64,000 nt of DNA from Amaranthus tricolor (Eukaryota; Streptophyta; Magnoliopsida; Caryophyllales; Amaranthaceae), in assembly GCF_026212465.1 (NCBI RefSeq), contig NC_080057.1, forward strand, positions 22,093,647-22,157,646. Direction: 5' to 3'. Every line of letters starts with the position of its first letter. Within the stretch, counting starts at the first letter, position 1. A model generated the notes under the pieces. It worked only from the letters and a program-made list of their open reading frames with translations. It was not told the origin of the DNA and did not search any database. The position numbers and the translations under genes are program-made. Of this stretch, positions 43,401 to 55,834 are shown in pieces.

Positions 43401-45934
43401 AACTATTTCAGTATTGATCCAAAGTTCAAACATAATCAATAAGCAGAGATAAATAGGGCTCATCTCATGTACCAGCAGAGATCAATTGGACTCATGGTTT
43501 TTATACCTAATTTCACATAATAGCTCTAGCATTAGGTATATTTCAAGGCAAGAAACAAATATGAACACTCCAATATTGAGCATCTTACATACCTTGGAGA
43601 TAAGATGAAAAGGTGGGTTAATCCTTTTCAAAGCAAAGGTATCTTTCACCAAAACTGAAATGTGATGACCAAATTTTCAGTCAGTCTCGATTCCATATAA
43701 TTTAGTGATGAAGGAAACTGAGGCACAATCACTATTTCAAATTTCAGCAAGTAATCTTTTTTAGCAACATTTACATATGCTGATTTGTTTTGGTTCATGT
43801 AACGGACTCATATTGTTGGGATTAATGTTTTGGCATTATTCCATCAATTTTGGATATTAAGAGTTAGAAAACCAGAAAACTCAACTTTAAAGGAATTGAC
43901 GTGAACAAAAAACTTCACTAACTCTCTTAATTCTTTTTGGCCATAAATTTTTCAGACCAAATCTGAAAAACAAAGCAGGAATTCCAAAGATCATTAGAGT
44001 CTCAAAGAAGTGACCTATACAACCCGTTCTTTATCCGAACACCAAATTCAAACACTTGAATACACACAATTTTAGAGATATCTAATGAATTTCAAACTCG
44101 AAAATTCCTATTAACGTCTTCATTCATCTTCATTCAGACAATCCCATTCAAGTTTAACAATTATCAAAACATGATGCCATGAATTGAAGTGTGAATGAAG
44201 ACCACATAATTTTTGTTCTTCTATCCTGTTGTTCTACTTTGTTAATCCTTCATTCCATTACCTGCTTTCATCTGATTTGAATGTTTGATTTCAGTACTGT
44301 TCTTTTTTTTACTTTCTCAATTCTCATTGTTTTGGAGGTCTTTATCGCAAATTGGGTACCTATTCAAACCAAAACAGCTTCTACAATTGTTTGGCTAACT
44401 GTGTCGAATCCCCAAAGAAAAAAAAAAGAAGAATTAAGTCATTGGCTAAAGATTTAATACTGCAAAATGCAGAGATATAACAGGTGAATGCTATATGCAA
44501 CATCTCTCAATGCTCATACGATCTCAGAAGCCTGTTTCAGTCTGCAAATTTCATTAAGCCTTCAGGTCTGCTGAAAAGGGTTGAATAAGCAAGAATAGGG
44601 ATATTTCAGGTTCTACTTATACCATTGTCAACGCAGCTCCCAAAAGTCAACGTCCGCAAATCAAAATTATCCTTATGTAATGTACTTACAACAGAGTTGA
44701 ATATTAAACCATAGTTCTCCAGCAAGGGTAAAACCAAAAATATTATAAACATTATGATACGGCAATCGACAGCTATATTAGGGACTTACAACATGCAAGT
44801 ATCTTTTTCCTTACAAATCAGATGCAACTCATGTCCACTTCACTTTGCAACTAAATCCAATAGTTGACAAATTTCACAATGAATGTCCTTCTCAAGAACA
44901 TAACTCATTTCTGATCTAAGAACCATCTTGGAAAAATTCAAACTCAGTCCAAAAAGTTCTTTATTAATTTTGCAACCTCCAAGCAGACAATAGGCTGCGT
45001 CTCAGAACGTCTAATATTTAGACCTAACAAATTCTGCAGCTTCCCAAAAAAAAATCAAAACTGACATGCAGTAAAGCCTTTACTAACCTATTTGTACTCT
45101 ATCATGCCGTCTGACAGATCATATAAATTACACATTTCATATGCACAAAATCCCTATGCTCAAGGCCAAAAAATCGGTTTGAGAACTATTTAAACCACAA
45201 TGCAGATCACACATAGACCTACCAAATATACTAGACATCGCTTACAAGCTCAACGCCCATGAAGTAAACAGCAGCAAACAAACACAGCAATTTAAAAAAT
45301 CATATAAAACTAATAAAATCATGCATGTTCAGATGAACAACCTTCACAAGAACCAAAAAAATCCCTCAAATCATAAGTTACCTTCAGTCCTAGCATTAGT
45401 CTTCTGAGTTTTAGTAAACACAGATTTCTCAAACGCTAATTTCGCTGCATTCGTTGGCCAATCATCCGAATAATATTTGACAGCTACCCTCTTTCCTTCC
45501 GAATCAAGCAACAGTATGTTCTTCACTAGTGGACAAGAATCCTAAAAAGCAATCGAATCACAATAAAATATATGAACTCGTCAATCACAAATCATACAAC
45601 TAAATTAAACGTATAACAAACAATGCATACAAATTTGATGTGTATAGAGAATTTCAGCGCCAAAATGCAGGTATTTTATTTATCAAAGAATATATCATCT
45701 AACCTAATGAATGTTAATTTTAACTAAAAAGTAAGCATAATAGATAGAAATTCAGATCAAATTAGGGAAAAGCAGATCGAATTAGAATTTTAATTTACTA
45801 GAGGGAAATTAGATAAAATTAGGTGTTGTTATGTTTTAGATCAAATCGGATACAAAATCAGTAGCAAAAATTGTTGAAAAAGAAAGCGTTGGATCAAAGA
45901 GAGAAATTGCCTGATATGCAGAGAAAGAAGCCAT
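40479..45934 (-). CDS. Coatomer subunit zeta (zeta-COP)
   Basis: Small subunit of the COPI coat (F-subcomplex, partner of gamma-COP), needed for retrograde Golgi-to-ER vesicle transport; cytosolic and Golgi-associated. Six exons: 45911-45934, 45382-45541, 42282-42429, 42095-42172, 40734-40818, 40479-40538, joining to 184 aa (family about 175-185). Recognised by [55 protein letters not shown] sequence (here [16 protein letters not shown]), [10 protein letters not shown] and C-terminal [14 protein letters not shown]: a longin-type fold as in AP sigma subunits. The start MASFSAYQ precedes the conserved DSCPLVKN. Intron 1 has a GC donor (CAG|GCAATT). Intron 2 is 2.95 kb and holds two Stowaway MITEs. 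Confidence 0.95.
42611..42809. mobile_element. Stowaway-like MITE in zeta-COP intron 2
   Basis: Left CTCCCTCGGTTCCCAAGAGT after TA; right GGCAAACTCATAGGGACATT followed by GGAAG and TA. The subterminal AGTTTGCAAC pairs with GTTGGCAAACT. Confidence 0.65.
43065..43321. mobile_element. Stowaway-like MITE in zeta-COP intron 2
   Basis: Left end CTCTATCCTATTCACTATTA after TA; right end GGTAGATCAAAGGGAG before TA. AT-rich interior with no gene. Confidence 0.6.
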
Positions 45935-48093
45935 TGTAGATGGAACGGAAGATCTGAAACGAGAGTAGAAATATGATCGAAGGAAAAAGATCGAGGGAAA
46001 GATAGGGCCTATATGTTGGTGCGGGGATGTTCGAGGCGAGTCAGGATGACAATGTGTTGGATTCGACTGAATTCGACCAGACTTGAGCGGGTGTAGACTG
46101 TAGAGATGGTAATAAGTTGAATTTGACCGGATTTTATATATTATGAATTTGATTTTGATAAAAGTCGAAAAAAATTTTCTTTACTTAACTCCGACTTAAA
46201 ATGGAATTTTATGTATTTTAAATTTAGTCTAACATTAATCTGTTCACCTACATTAGAATTGAATTGTGAAATTGAAAATTAAATTCGTTTAACAATAAGA
46301 AGACTCACAATAATAATATTTTTCAAATAATATAATTTATTTGAATACTGCTTAACAAAAAAGTCCTATCAATCCAACTTTATAGCTTAAATATGTTATG
46401 ATTTGCTAAAATTTTACTTAATAACAATTTGTAAATTTACATCAATATTGTCTTTTGAGTAAGCACATTAAAATACAAACATTTTCTTAGTCTCGAGAAT
46501 TTTTTTTTTTTATTAGGGTTCAATAACTTTTTTTTTTATATATAAGGACAACCAATTTGACTAAGACTAATCTAACCAAAGATATCTCAAAAATAAAACC
46601 TACCTTTTTAAGTAAGCATGAGAACATTTGAGGGGATTATGGTACATTTTATTTCCTTTAGGGTCATGAAATTTTCAGTTAGGTCAAAGGCATAAATAAT
46701 CGACTGCTTTTGTAATCATATCATCAACATATACTTCTAAATTTCCACTAACATAGCTTTTGAAGACCTTGTTAATCATTCGTTGACAAGTTTTACGACA
46801 CTCTTTAAATGTAGAAAGAGGATATGAATATGAAAGTATACAAAGAGAAATGATGTGATGGACTAATGGTTTGTGTTTGTCTTTAATATATACTTTGATA
46901 GTAAGAATATATTTATTATCTGATAATTGTCAATTTGTCATACGATCACTAATATGAGATTGAAATTGGGATTGACCATTTATGTATTTGGATTATTCTT
47001 TGACTTACAATAAAAAAATTAGAATGAGGATAATATGCTCTGTAAATTTTCATGTTATTTACCATGTCATATGTTTAATATATATGTGTACTAATGAAGA
47101 CAATAATTTATTGTGTAAATTTTATATATAATTTTCGATCACCACATAATATCACATTTTCAAATAGTAATACATTTGACTGAATAATCTGAAGAAAATA
47201 AAATTGTTCAAGGAGAACAAACACGACTATCAAACTTATCAAGAGATACTTTTCATTATCATTCACATTATTTAATACCGACTACTAGTTAGTAATATTT
47301 ATTTATCTTCAAAGCACTACATAATGATTCCGCACGCAGCATAAAATTACATTATTAATTAGAGGTATACCATATACAGTTTTCTGATAACTGTTCCCAA
47401 ATCCCAACTTCCCTCCTTATCTTTCAAATACACATTATTTTATAAAATGACGATTTATATACTACGTTCTCGTGAATTTGTTATATTTTTTCGTCTTGTT
47501 TAATTACAACTTTTCCTTTTATAAATATAACTCTCATCACATTTTTTTAATTTTCATTTATACATTTATTGGTGATGAAGACATAAAAATTGAGTAAATG
47601 GTATTAAAATAAATAGAAAATGTATAAACGAGAATCAAAGAAAATACTAGAAACATTTCAATGAAAAAAATAATACAAACTCAAGGAGCTATACATATTA
47701 AAATAAATTGTGTTGCAAATTCATAAGAACAAAGGATTATTTTACAAACGACTACTAACTGATAGTTGATTAGAGTAATAATTAATCTGACTATTAAAGT
47801 TAAATGATTTGACTATCAAATCATCTATCTGTATCTAAAAAAATAAAATTATCTGATGACCTAAGAATGAAGAGAGCTCCTATAAATATGGGTTTCCAAT
47901 TATATGCATTAGAGTGCAAGTCAAAAGCGTGTTAAGGTAGAGTTTTGAGCAAATCCTAATCTCACTAAATTAGAGTGTGCTAGTTAAATTAAAGAGTTGG
48001 TAAATATTTTTAAAAAATTAAGTACACCTTTAGAGTTTCTATAAAACAAAATCTTTATCTTATTATGTGCATGTAAAAATCTCAAAAAAAAAA
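45935..48093. other. Divergent spacer, zeta-COP and P450 promoters
   Basis: GA-rich zeta-COP leader next to 45935-46020, then AT-rich DNA with short homopolymers. The P450 TATA box is at 47881. A degenerate inverted-repeat stretch lies near 47455-47700. No gene is seen. Confidence 0.55.
47881..47888 (+). promoter_or_regulatory. TATA box of the P450 gene
   Basis: TATAAATA in the context CTCCTATAAATATGGG, the plant consensus. It implies transcription from about 47910-47925 and a leader of about 170-200 nt. A tiny upstream frame, ATGTGCATGTAA at 48065, lies in that leader. Confidence 0.65.
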
Positions 48094-50986
48094 ATGTTAG
48101 AGAATTCAATTTACATGGATATTTTCTCATACTCTCTTCCATGTATTTTCCTAATATTATTACTCTACAAATTATTTATGAAAAAATCCTCAAAAATCCA
48201 TAATTTACCACCATCTCCACCAAAATTACCAATATTAGGGCATCTTCATAAAATGGGTTTACACCCACATCATGCCCTAAAATCTTTATCCAATATATAT
48301 GGAGATATTATGTTGATGTATATGGGTAATAAACCTACTCTTATAGTCTCATCATCAAAGGTAACAAAAGAAATTATGAAAACCCATGATGCTATAATTT
48401 CTAATAGATTTCAATTTAGTATAAATAAAAAATTATTTTATAATTGCATGGATGTTGTTGCTTCTCCTTATGGAGAATATTGGAGACAAATGAAGAGTAT
48501 ATTTGTTCTTCATTTATTAAGTACTAAACAAGTTAAATCTTTTAGGGGTATAAGAGAAGAAGAAACTAATTTACTTATTAAAAAAATTGAAAAAAATATT
48601 GGGTTAAGTGTTAATTTAAGTGATTTATTTATGGTATTAACAAATGATCTAATATGTAGGGTTGCTTTTGGAAAAAAATATAGTGAAAAAATAAAAAAAA
48701 ATAATGGGGTTGATTTTAGGGTTATTAAAGAGTTTGTAGAGCTTTTAGGGGTGTTTAATATTGGGGATTTTATACCATGGTTAGGTTGGGTTAATAGGTT
48801 TAATGGGTTAAATGAAAAGTTAGAGAGGGTTGCTAACAAGTTTGATATGTTAATGGAAGAGATACTTGAAGAACATTTAGAAAGACTTAATGAAGGTGAT
48901 AATTGTGATGGGAATGAAGAAAAGGATTTTGTGGATGTTTTACTAAAAGCTCAAAAGGAAAAATCACTTGGATTTAGTCTTCAAAGAGAGAGCATCAAAG
49001 CCATGATATTGGTATGTAAAATTGTCCTTTTTTTCATTTGTTTTACTAAGTATGGCTCTTTCTATTTCACAATATTAGTTAAATTTTAACTTTTACACAT
49101 TTTTTCAAGTATAATTCAATCATTTATATGTATAATTAATTCAATTCATCTTGTATGAGATTGTCTCAACACTGATCACTTTAATAGATTAATTGTGCTT
49201 CAGACAAACCAATAGAGATAGTCTCATTATGAGACCATCTCATTTAAGAATCTATGTAATTAAATATGTTGTATAAAAAATTATAAAATAATATATATAT
49301 TAAAAATCTGCATATCGAGACGATATTAACAAGATTACACGAATAAATCATGTTTAAAATTTCTCTCTTTATATATGAAATATTTTAAATGTAACCAACA
49401 ATATAAAATAGAGTGAGTAATGTTTTTCTATAACTAGCAAACAATATCTAGTTATAAATATTAATCGATTTAATAACAGGCGTGGAAATTTAAATTGAAT
49501 TATCAATAATGAATGGTAGTAATAATATTATTATAATGAAGTACCTAATTTGTTATCATCGTGATCGTTTCTCTATATAAATATTTTGTAAAGTTATTTA
49601 TTTTTATAGTAGGGATCAAATATAAATCATTAAGTTGGTAAAATCTTGAAAATAAAAAAAACACGTATCTGTATATATGAGGTTTAAAGGGGTACATATA
49701 TACAGATTATAGGGATACACATAATTTTGCTGTCACTAAAATAAAAGTTGTCAATATTTACAAAAATATCATTAATGAATGTGGTAGCCGTTATAACATG
49801 TTAGTTTTTACCAATTTAATTAGTTTAATACATAATTTTAATAAAAAACTAAATTCATCAAATATTTAATCCCAACATCCTTTTCACTTGCAAGTCTTAA
49901 AGGAGTGTTCTTAGCTAGCAATTGAAATGTATATACTCCAAGTCCAAGATTTTGTTGATTGTTTGACCGAAAAGTCAAAGATATTGTCTATTTTAAAAAA
50001 ATTAAGATTAAGATATTGACAAAGTAATAGTATAAGATATTAGTTAGCTACCTATCCTCCTTTTTCTCTAGAGGCTTTGAGAGGCATTAACAAAGTAATA
50101 AACACTTCTTTAAGGCTCTTACTATAAGTGGCCCTAAGTAAATATTCTTTGAATATATTATTATTTTGATATTGTCTATTTTTATAAAATAAGATAAGAT
50201 ATTACCATCAAAATATTTTATCTATTAATTTTTTAAACCAATTTTCCAAAAAATTTAAACTAGTTATTGAAATATGAAAATGTTGTTTTGTTTTTATATT
50301 TAACGTTGTGTCATGACCTTATAAAAATTTAAGACGGAAATTTCTCACTATTTTTCATACAGGATGCATTTGCAGCAGGTACAGACACAACTTACACTGT
50401 ATTAGAATGGGTAATGACAGAACTCTTAAGAAATCCAACCATAATGAAAAAAGTACAAATTGAGGTAAGACGATTCTCGGGTAACAAAGATCACGTAACA
50501 GAAGACGATTTAGAAGACATGAAGTACTTAAAAGCAGTAATCAAGGAGACTATGCGATTGTACCCTCCGATTCCCTTAATAGTCCCTCGTGAATCAACAG
50601 AGGACGTAAAAATAAAAGGTTATGAAATCCCAGCAGGAACTCTTATTTTCATCAATGCATGGGCCGTCCAAAGAGACCCAATAGTTTGGCCAGAACCCGA
50701 AAAGTTTCATCCTGAAAGATTCTTAAACTCAAAAATAGATTTTAAAGGACAAGATTTTGAATTGATTCCATTTGGAGGAGGAAGAAGGATATGTCCAGCA
50801 ATATCATTCGTGATAACAAATAATGAGCTAGTATTAGCGAATCTACTGCTTAAATTTAATTGGACATTGCCCGATGGAATCAAACCCGAAACCTTAGACA
50901 TGTCTGAAAGCACCGGTCTTACTATACATAGAGAAACTCCTCTATTTGCTTTTGCTACTCTAGAGAACTTATCCAATAGCAAATAA
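48094..50986 (+). CDS. Cytochrome P450, CYP71-type
   Basis: ER-anchored haem monooxygenase, probably of specialised metabolism; the substrate cannot be read from sequence. Two exons, 48094-49011 and 50363-50986, give 513 aa, the normal length, with the single phase-0 intron typical of A-type plant P450s. Visible: N-terminal helix (FSYSLPCIFLILLLYKLF), proline hinge PPSPPKLPILG, I-helix AGTDTT, ExxR (KETMR), PERF, and haem loop PFGGGRRICPAISF with the cysteine ligand. The loop has Ala where the consensus CPG has Gly. The start at 48094 is the first in-frame ATG; 48115 (MDIFSYSLP) is an equally good start giving 506 aa. The first half of the gene is strikingly A/T-rich in codon use (many AAA, AAT, TTA). 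Confidence 0.93.
49148..49257. repeat. GAGACCGTCTCA-family MITE in the P450 intron
   Basis: Starts CTTGTATGAGATTGTCTCA and ends TGAGACCATCTCATTTAAG: inverted ends of the same family as 5838-6012, with a short interior. The rest of the 1.35-kb intron is plain AT-rich sequence. Confidence 0.55.
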
Positions 50987-51649
50987 AACAATAAGATCGG
51001 GATTGGATGATGCATATGAAAATGATATTCAACAACTACAATGAAAACTAGCTATTGGTTTGTTTCTATTAGTCTTAAACTTGTTTATACTTAGAAGTAT
51101 GTTGTTAGAATATTGTTGGTGTGGATGGTTTCTTGTGTTGCTTAATTCAGCCTTTGTTAATATTTGTTGTAACTTGTACGAATTCTACATGGTGACATAT
51201 TTAGGATATGACATGATCTACATGTATGAAATTTAGAAATAATCAAATAATTATATCTTAAAGTTTTGTTTTGTTACGTTTTTCATTTTGATTCGTTGTA
51301 TAAAATTTGTTATATTTTATTTTTTGTCATGACACGTAATTTTAGATCTCAAAGCGAAAGATAAAAAAGACACTGAATAATATAATACTCCTACTCTTTT
51401 TATTTTTTATTTTTGATATGGACCTTGTACATAAATAAATTTTTTAATTTGGACCCTAAAAAATTTGGAACCCTAGACGATTACCGCTTTGCTCTTACTA
51501 ACCGAAAACAATATATTCTCATCACACATTTAATTTATCTTTTCATCAAATCATATATTTTTCTTGATTTTTTTTTTTTGGTTTTGTTGATATTTCTCAC
51601 AATATGTATTTGTAGCTAGCACATGTTGTGGAACATATATAGTATTATT

Positions 51650-51940
51650 AAAGTAGTAGATTTCATAAATATTTTTAAAGTATGATTTGTTTTATGGTAT
51701 ACCATATATAGCTTTCAATGCTCTCTAAAAGACAGTCTTGAATCAAACAGGAAACTTACCTTAACTAAAGCATTAAGTTTGATTGAATACTTAAGAGAAG
51801 TAGTAGATTTTATTTTATAGAAGTATGATTTGTTTTTATATTGTAAACCAAAATTAAGCAACATAGCTTTTGATGCTCTCCAAAAGACATTCTTAAATTA
51901 AATAGAAAAATTTTCTTTAACCAAAGTATTAAGTTAGATC
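51650..51940 (+). repeat. Two diverged direct repeats downstream of the P450
   Basis: Unit 1 (about 51653-51790) and unit 2 (about 51800-51945) share AGTAGATTT, GTATGATTTGTTTT, GCTTT(C/G)A(A/T)GCTCTC, AAAAGACA and CTTTAACCAAAG/CTTAACTAAAG in the same order, offset by about 145 bp. Function unknown. Confidence 0.6.
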
Positions 51941-52407
51941 GTTGACGATCCTATGAGAAGGATATGAATTATAATGAAGGACAAAAAAAGTAGAGAAAAA
52001 CATAAGAAAACAAGAAAGAAATAAATTAAAATTGACTTGAATAAGTTGCACTTGTACCTGAATAGAAATAAGTGTAGTTGGAAGCATCCAATATGTGTCC
52101 TAGACTATTGCTTGATCCTTTTCACTTACCTTGTTGTGCCTTGTTGTTCTCAATTTTTTTTTCTACTTTTTCTCTTGTATTTTATGTTAGTTATTTATAT
52201 TTTTCATTAGCTAATCCCTAGTCTAGCTGGTGTTATTTTTTGCAGAAAGTTTTTCTCACGAGGACAAGATGTCTCATATCTCTCTATTTGGGTTAAAATA
52301 GACCACAATGCTCTTTGTCCTTTTTTTGGAGAGGGTAGGGAAATGGCTTGTTTATTTCCTTTTTCATCCGGATCCTATTTACAAGTGAAATAATAGATTT
52401 ATAAATA

Positions 52408-52680
52408 CTCCTTTCTATTCGGCTTATGTGTCTCATTTCCTTTTATGGTCAAGTTACCTTAATTGTTCCATTTCTATTTTTTGTATGGGTTTTTGACTTT
52501 TATGCCCTTAGTAACTTTATCCTATTTTCAATTATACCCTCCATTACCCATACTAATTTTCTTTCCTTACATTAAAAAACCCATAATACTACTCTCTTTC
52601 CTACCCCTAGGGTCCCACTTTTGACTCTTCTTAAAATCCATAAAAAGTCAAATGAGACTCCTAAGGTGAATAGGAGGGAG
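52408..52680. mobile_element. Stowaway MITE, 273 bp, copy 1
   Basis: Ends CTCCTTTCTATTCGGCTTAT and GGTGAATAGGAGGGAG, flanked by TA. An inverted copy of the same length is at 62632-62904, with matching interior blocks (GGGTTTTTGACTTTTATGCC). Confidence 0.85.
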
Positions 52681-53137
52681 TATAATGTAAGTTTATTTGA
52701 AATTGAAGTTTCCTTGTTCTAATACACATCATCCTACCTCTCATGATAGCAATTATTCTTGATTCTTCCAGTTTATCATCATCCAATTAAACACGAAACT
52801 TGAGCTAAAATTAAGGGGTTATAGTTTACATTAAAAATAAATTATAGAGCAAGGTTTGAACTTGTAATTTCTTTGTCATTATATCAATTGCTATACCACT
52901 TTTTAGTTAGCTTGAATTTACAAGGTGTCATTGTATATATAATATTATAGTGCAAACAAATTGAGGGAGCGACACAGATCCGAACAATAAGATTAAGAAA
53001 GTGGTGTGAAAATTGAAATTGTGTAGAAAATAGAAATTATTAAAAAGGGGAAAAGTAAATGTGTGGATAAAAAACTTTTAAAAGTAGTGAGCATATTACC
53101 CAAGTTGAAAATGTTGTAAAATAGAAAAACAAAATAA

Positions 53138-53512
53138 TGGAAAATTACATGTGGTGATTCTGAATTTTTGACTTTTTTATGTGGTAGATAAATTTTTTTA
53201 AAATTTACTTGGTGACGTTGACCTTATAATTATTCCACGTGGTAGACAAAAGGGACGTTTATTTTTGTTAACTTTATGCTATTTTTACCCAACATAATGA
53301 TATTTTTTTCAAAAAAAATAAACGTCGTGATCACCCTAATTGACCGATATATTTCGAAATTCAGTTGTAATAAATTCTTAATTTAACCAAAAACTTAACG
53401 TTTTGACTACCACATGAAAATGTTAAAAGTTCAATGTCACATAAAAATTTAAAAATATTTGTAAAAAAATTAAAACTCAAGGTCACCACATTAAATTTCT
53501 AAAATAAAATAA
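53138..53512. mobile_element. Inverted-repeat element, Mutator-like shape
   Basis: Left arm AAATTACATGTGGTGATTCT, right arm read backwards AAATTTAATGTGGTGACCTT; a second pair (TATGTGGTAG and CTACCACATG) lies further in. AT-rich and non-coding. The target duplication is not clear. Confidence 0.5.
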
Positions 53513-54265
53513 ATGTTAGACAAACTCAGAAAACATTGAAGTAATTAACATTGTCTATCCATGATCCATCATATATATAAAACTACTAGAGACCAGAATT
53601 AGTATAATTAAACAACAAATCATTAACATCTACAATGTTTTCGCTAAGATCTCTTGCATGTGTTGGCAAAGACACCCCATCCTCAATCATTAATATTTTC
53701 TTTGTTCTTTTTTTCTTCACGTTTATTTTTTTTATAGTTTTAAAAGCAAATTTTAAACCTAAATATTTCTAAATACACGTTATAAAAAAATACATAAAAT
53801 ACATAGTAAAAATCTTAATCAAATTTCTCTTTACATAAAATGAAATATTCTAAATAGAAAGAACATCAGAGAACGGAGAAAGTATTATTTTCAAGTTAGT
53901 ATTAAAGAAAACAAATTTTCAAGTTATGTTAGTTATGTGTCTTAGATCAAATAAGATTTTCATAGGATGAGATTTGGATTTTGTTTTTGTCGGAGTAAGT
54001 ATAGGTACAGTCGTTTTTTGAAAAGGCCATAAGATCAAATTTCACCTTATTTTCTTTTTCCCTCATTCTAAATTGTAGGATGTTCTAGATCAGTAATAGA
54101 AGTTGTTAGCAATAGTTTGTAATGCATGTTAAACGACAAGCTGGGATGAGTCAAGAAAGCTTCAAAATCTAAAATGCTACATGCATGGGAATTGCATGGA
54201 GAAAGTTACTTCGTGTACGTCTTGTACATCAGAAATTAGAAATTGCATAGATAACAATTTCATAA

Positions 54266-54393
54266 ATTTTTGTATGAGACAGTTTCATCATGACACGTTC
54301 CGTATATATGAATTGAATAGTTCAATTAACACAATTATTAGCATATTCTTTGTTTTGAGGTTATCTCACCAAGAGACGGTCTCTTACAAGAGT
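54266..54393. repeat. GAGACCGTCTCA-family MITE
   Basis: Left TTTTTGTATGAGACAGTTTC and right AAGAGACGGTCTCTTACAAG are inverted ends of the family described at 5838-6012. Confidence 0.55.
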
Positions 54394-55834
54394 AGCTCTA
54401 ACAATTTTAGAGAGAAATGATTTGAAATAAAAGATTTGAATGGAATAAGTTTCTGTGAGGGAATGAGTTTTCTCTTCCTTTTCTCTGCCTTCCTTTTATT
54501 TCCTCCTAAACAAATAAATGACGTTCTTCGTATTATTCTCTCCCTTATTTTCCCTTCCATGTCTTTTTCTTGTTTTCCTTTCCTTCCTCTCCTACATTTT
54601 TATGCAAACATAATGTTAATATAATTTTTAGAAAAAATTGTCCAGAATAATCTCATCTATTGTCTATCTGCTGTGAATAATCCTTACTATATTGATTATT
54701 TTTAAAAATCCAACCTTTATATATTATTTGCTAACAACACCCCTTTCCACATTTTAACTGGCTATTATAGATATTTACCACAAAATAGGAGTAGAGTAAG
54801 ACCAACGAAAAAGTATAAGGAAAACAAGAAATGAGTTTAACGGCTAGAAAATACCTACAATAGGCAATTAAAATATGGAAAGGAACGTTGTCAGCAAATA
54901 ATATACAAAGATTGGATTATTAAAAAATCAATAGTATATTCACAACGAATGGCCAATAGATAGAACTATTCTAGACAATTTTTCCTAATTTCTATGCAGA
55001 CAAGCGTTTCATAAATTAATCTTCAAAAGTTCATTAAAATCAATGAAATAAGCGATCAAAGCACCATTAATTAGCTTGTTACTTTTGGCATTATTTAATC
55101 AATGATTTTTCTTGTGATTTAGTTTTATAATTAAAAATGGATCTTTACTTTGTTCAAATCAAAACGTTGATGAGGGTAGCCTGTTTTCTTTTTCACAAGG
55201 TTTGATGTTGTCCAACTCTTTTAACCCAATCTAACTCTTATGCATTAGCTTAGGGCAAAGGCAAAGGCAAAGCCACATGTGATGCAGGCCAGCACCTCAC
55301 CCCACATCCTTGCAGTCTATTTTTGCTTTAGATCCAATTGGATTTAGGTTCATCCGTAATGCAAGAAGTTCAGCCGACTGAGAATTTGTTTTGGCAGCAC
55401 CTAAATCTACTAGCCCAGAAACATACATTGATGTGTGCAAGTTCGACTTGTATTAGTCTAAATCATCAATTACAGAACCTAACCAGTAACCACCACTACT
55501 TTCGACTCGAGTCTGAGAACGTTAAGATATAAACTAAAAAATGTGAAACAAAAAGTAGAATACAACGTCGGACAGCATCCGTCAATAAATTTTTTTCTCT
55601 ACATCTTAAAAGATCTGTACACTGAAGTTTGATACTCTGCTCCCTTAAAAATGAAATTCTCATTAAACATTTCGGGGAATATGTCAACACAAGAACAAGT
55701 AATCCATTTGGATCAGCAAGGATCAACTTCTTGAGTCTTGGTTTTAGTCGAGTTTGATTTTCACTATGATCAATCTGCTTTCCCGGTCTTGCCTGTACAG
55801 TACCCTCCTTTTCGCATAATCAAACAAAAAATAA

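Larger units (their letters stand above)
50987..55834. other. Convergent spacer, P450 and AFC2 3' ends
   Basis: About 4.8 kb of AT-rich DNA. It contains a 273-bp Stowaway (52408-52680), an inverted-repeat element (53138-53512) and a GAGACCGTCTCA-family MITE (54266-54393). The two direct blocks near 51655-51790 and 51800-51935 (both with AGTAGTAGATTT/AGTATGATTTGT and CTCTCTAAAAGACA-like sequence) suggest a local duplication. No gene is supported. Confidence 0.55.
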
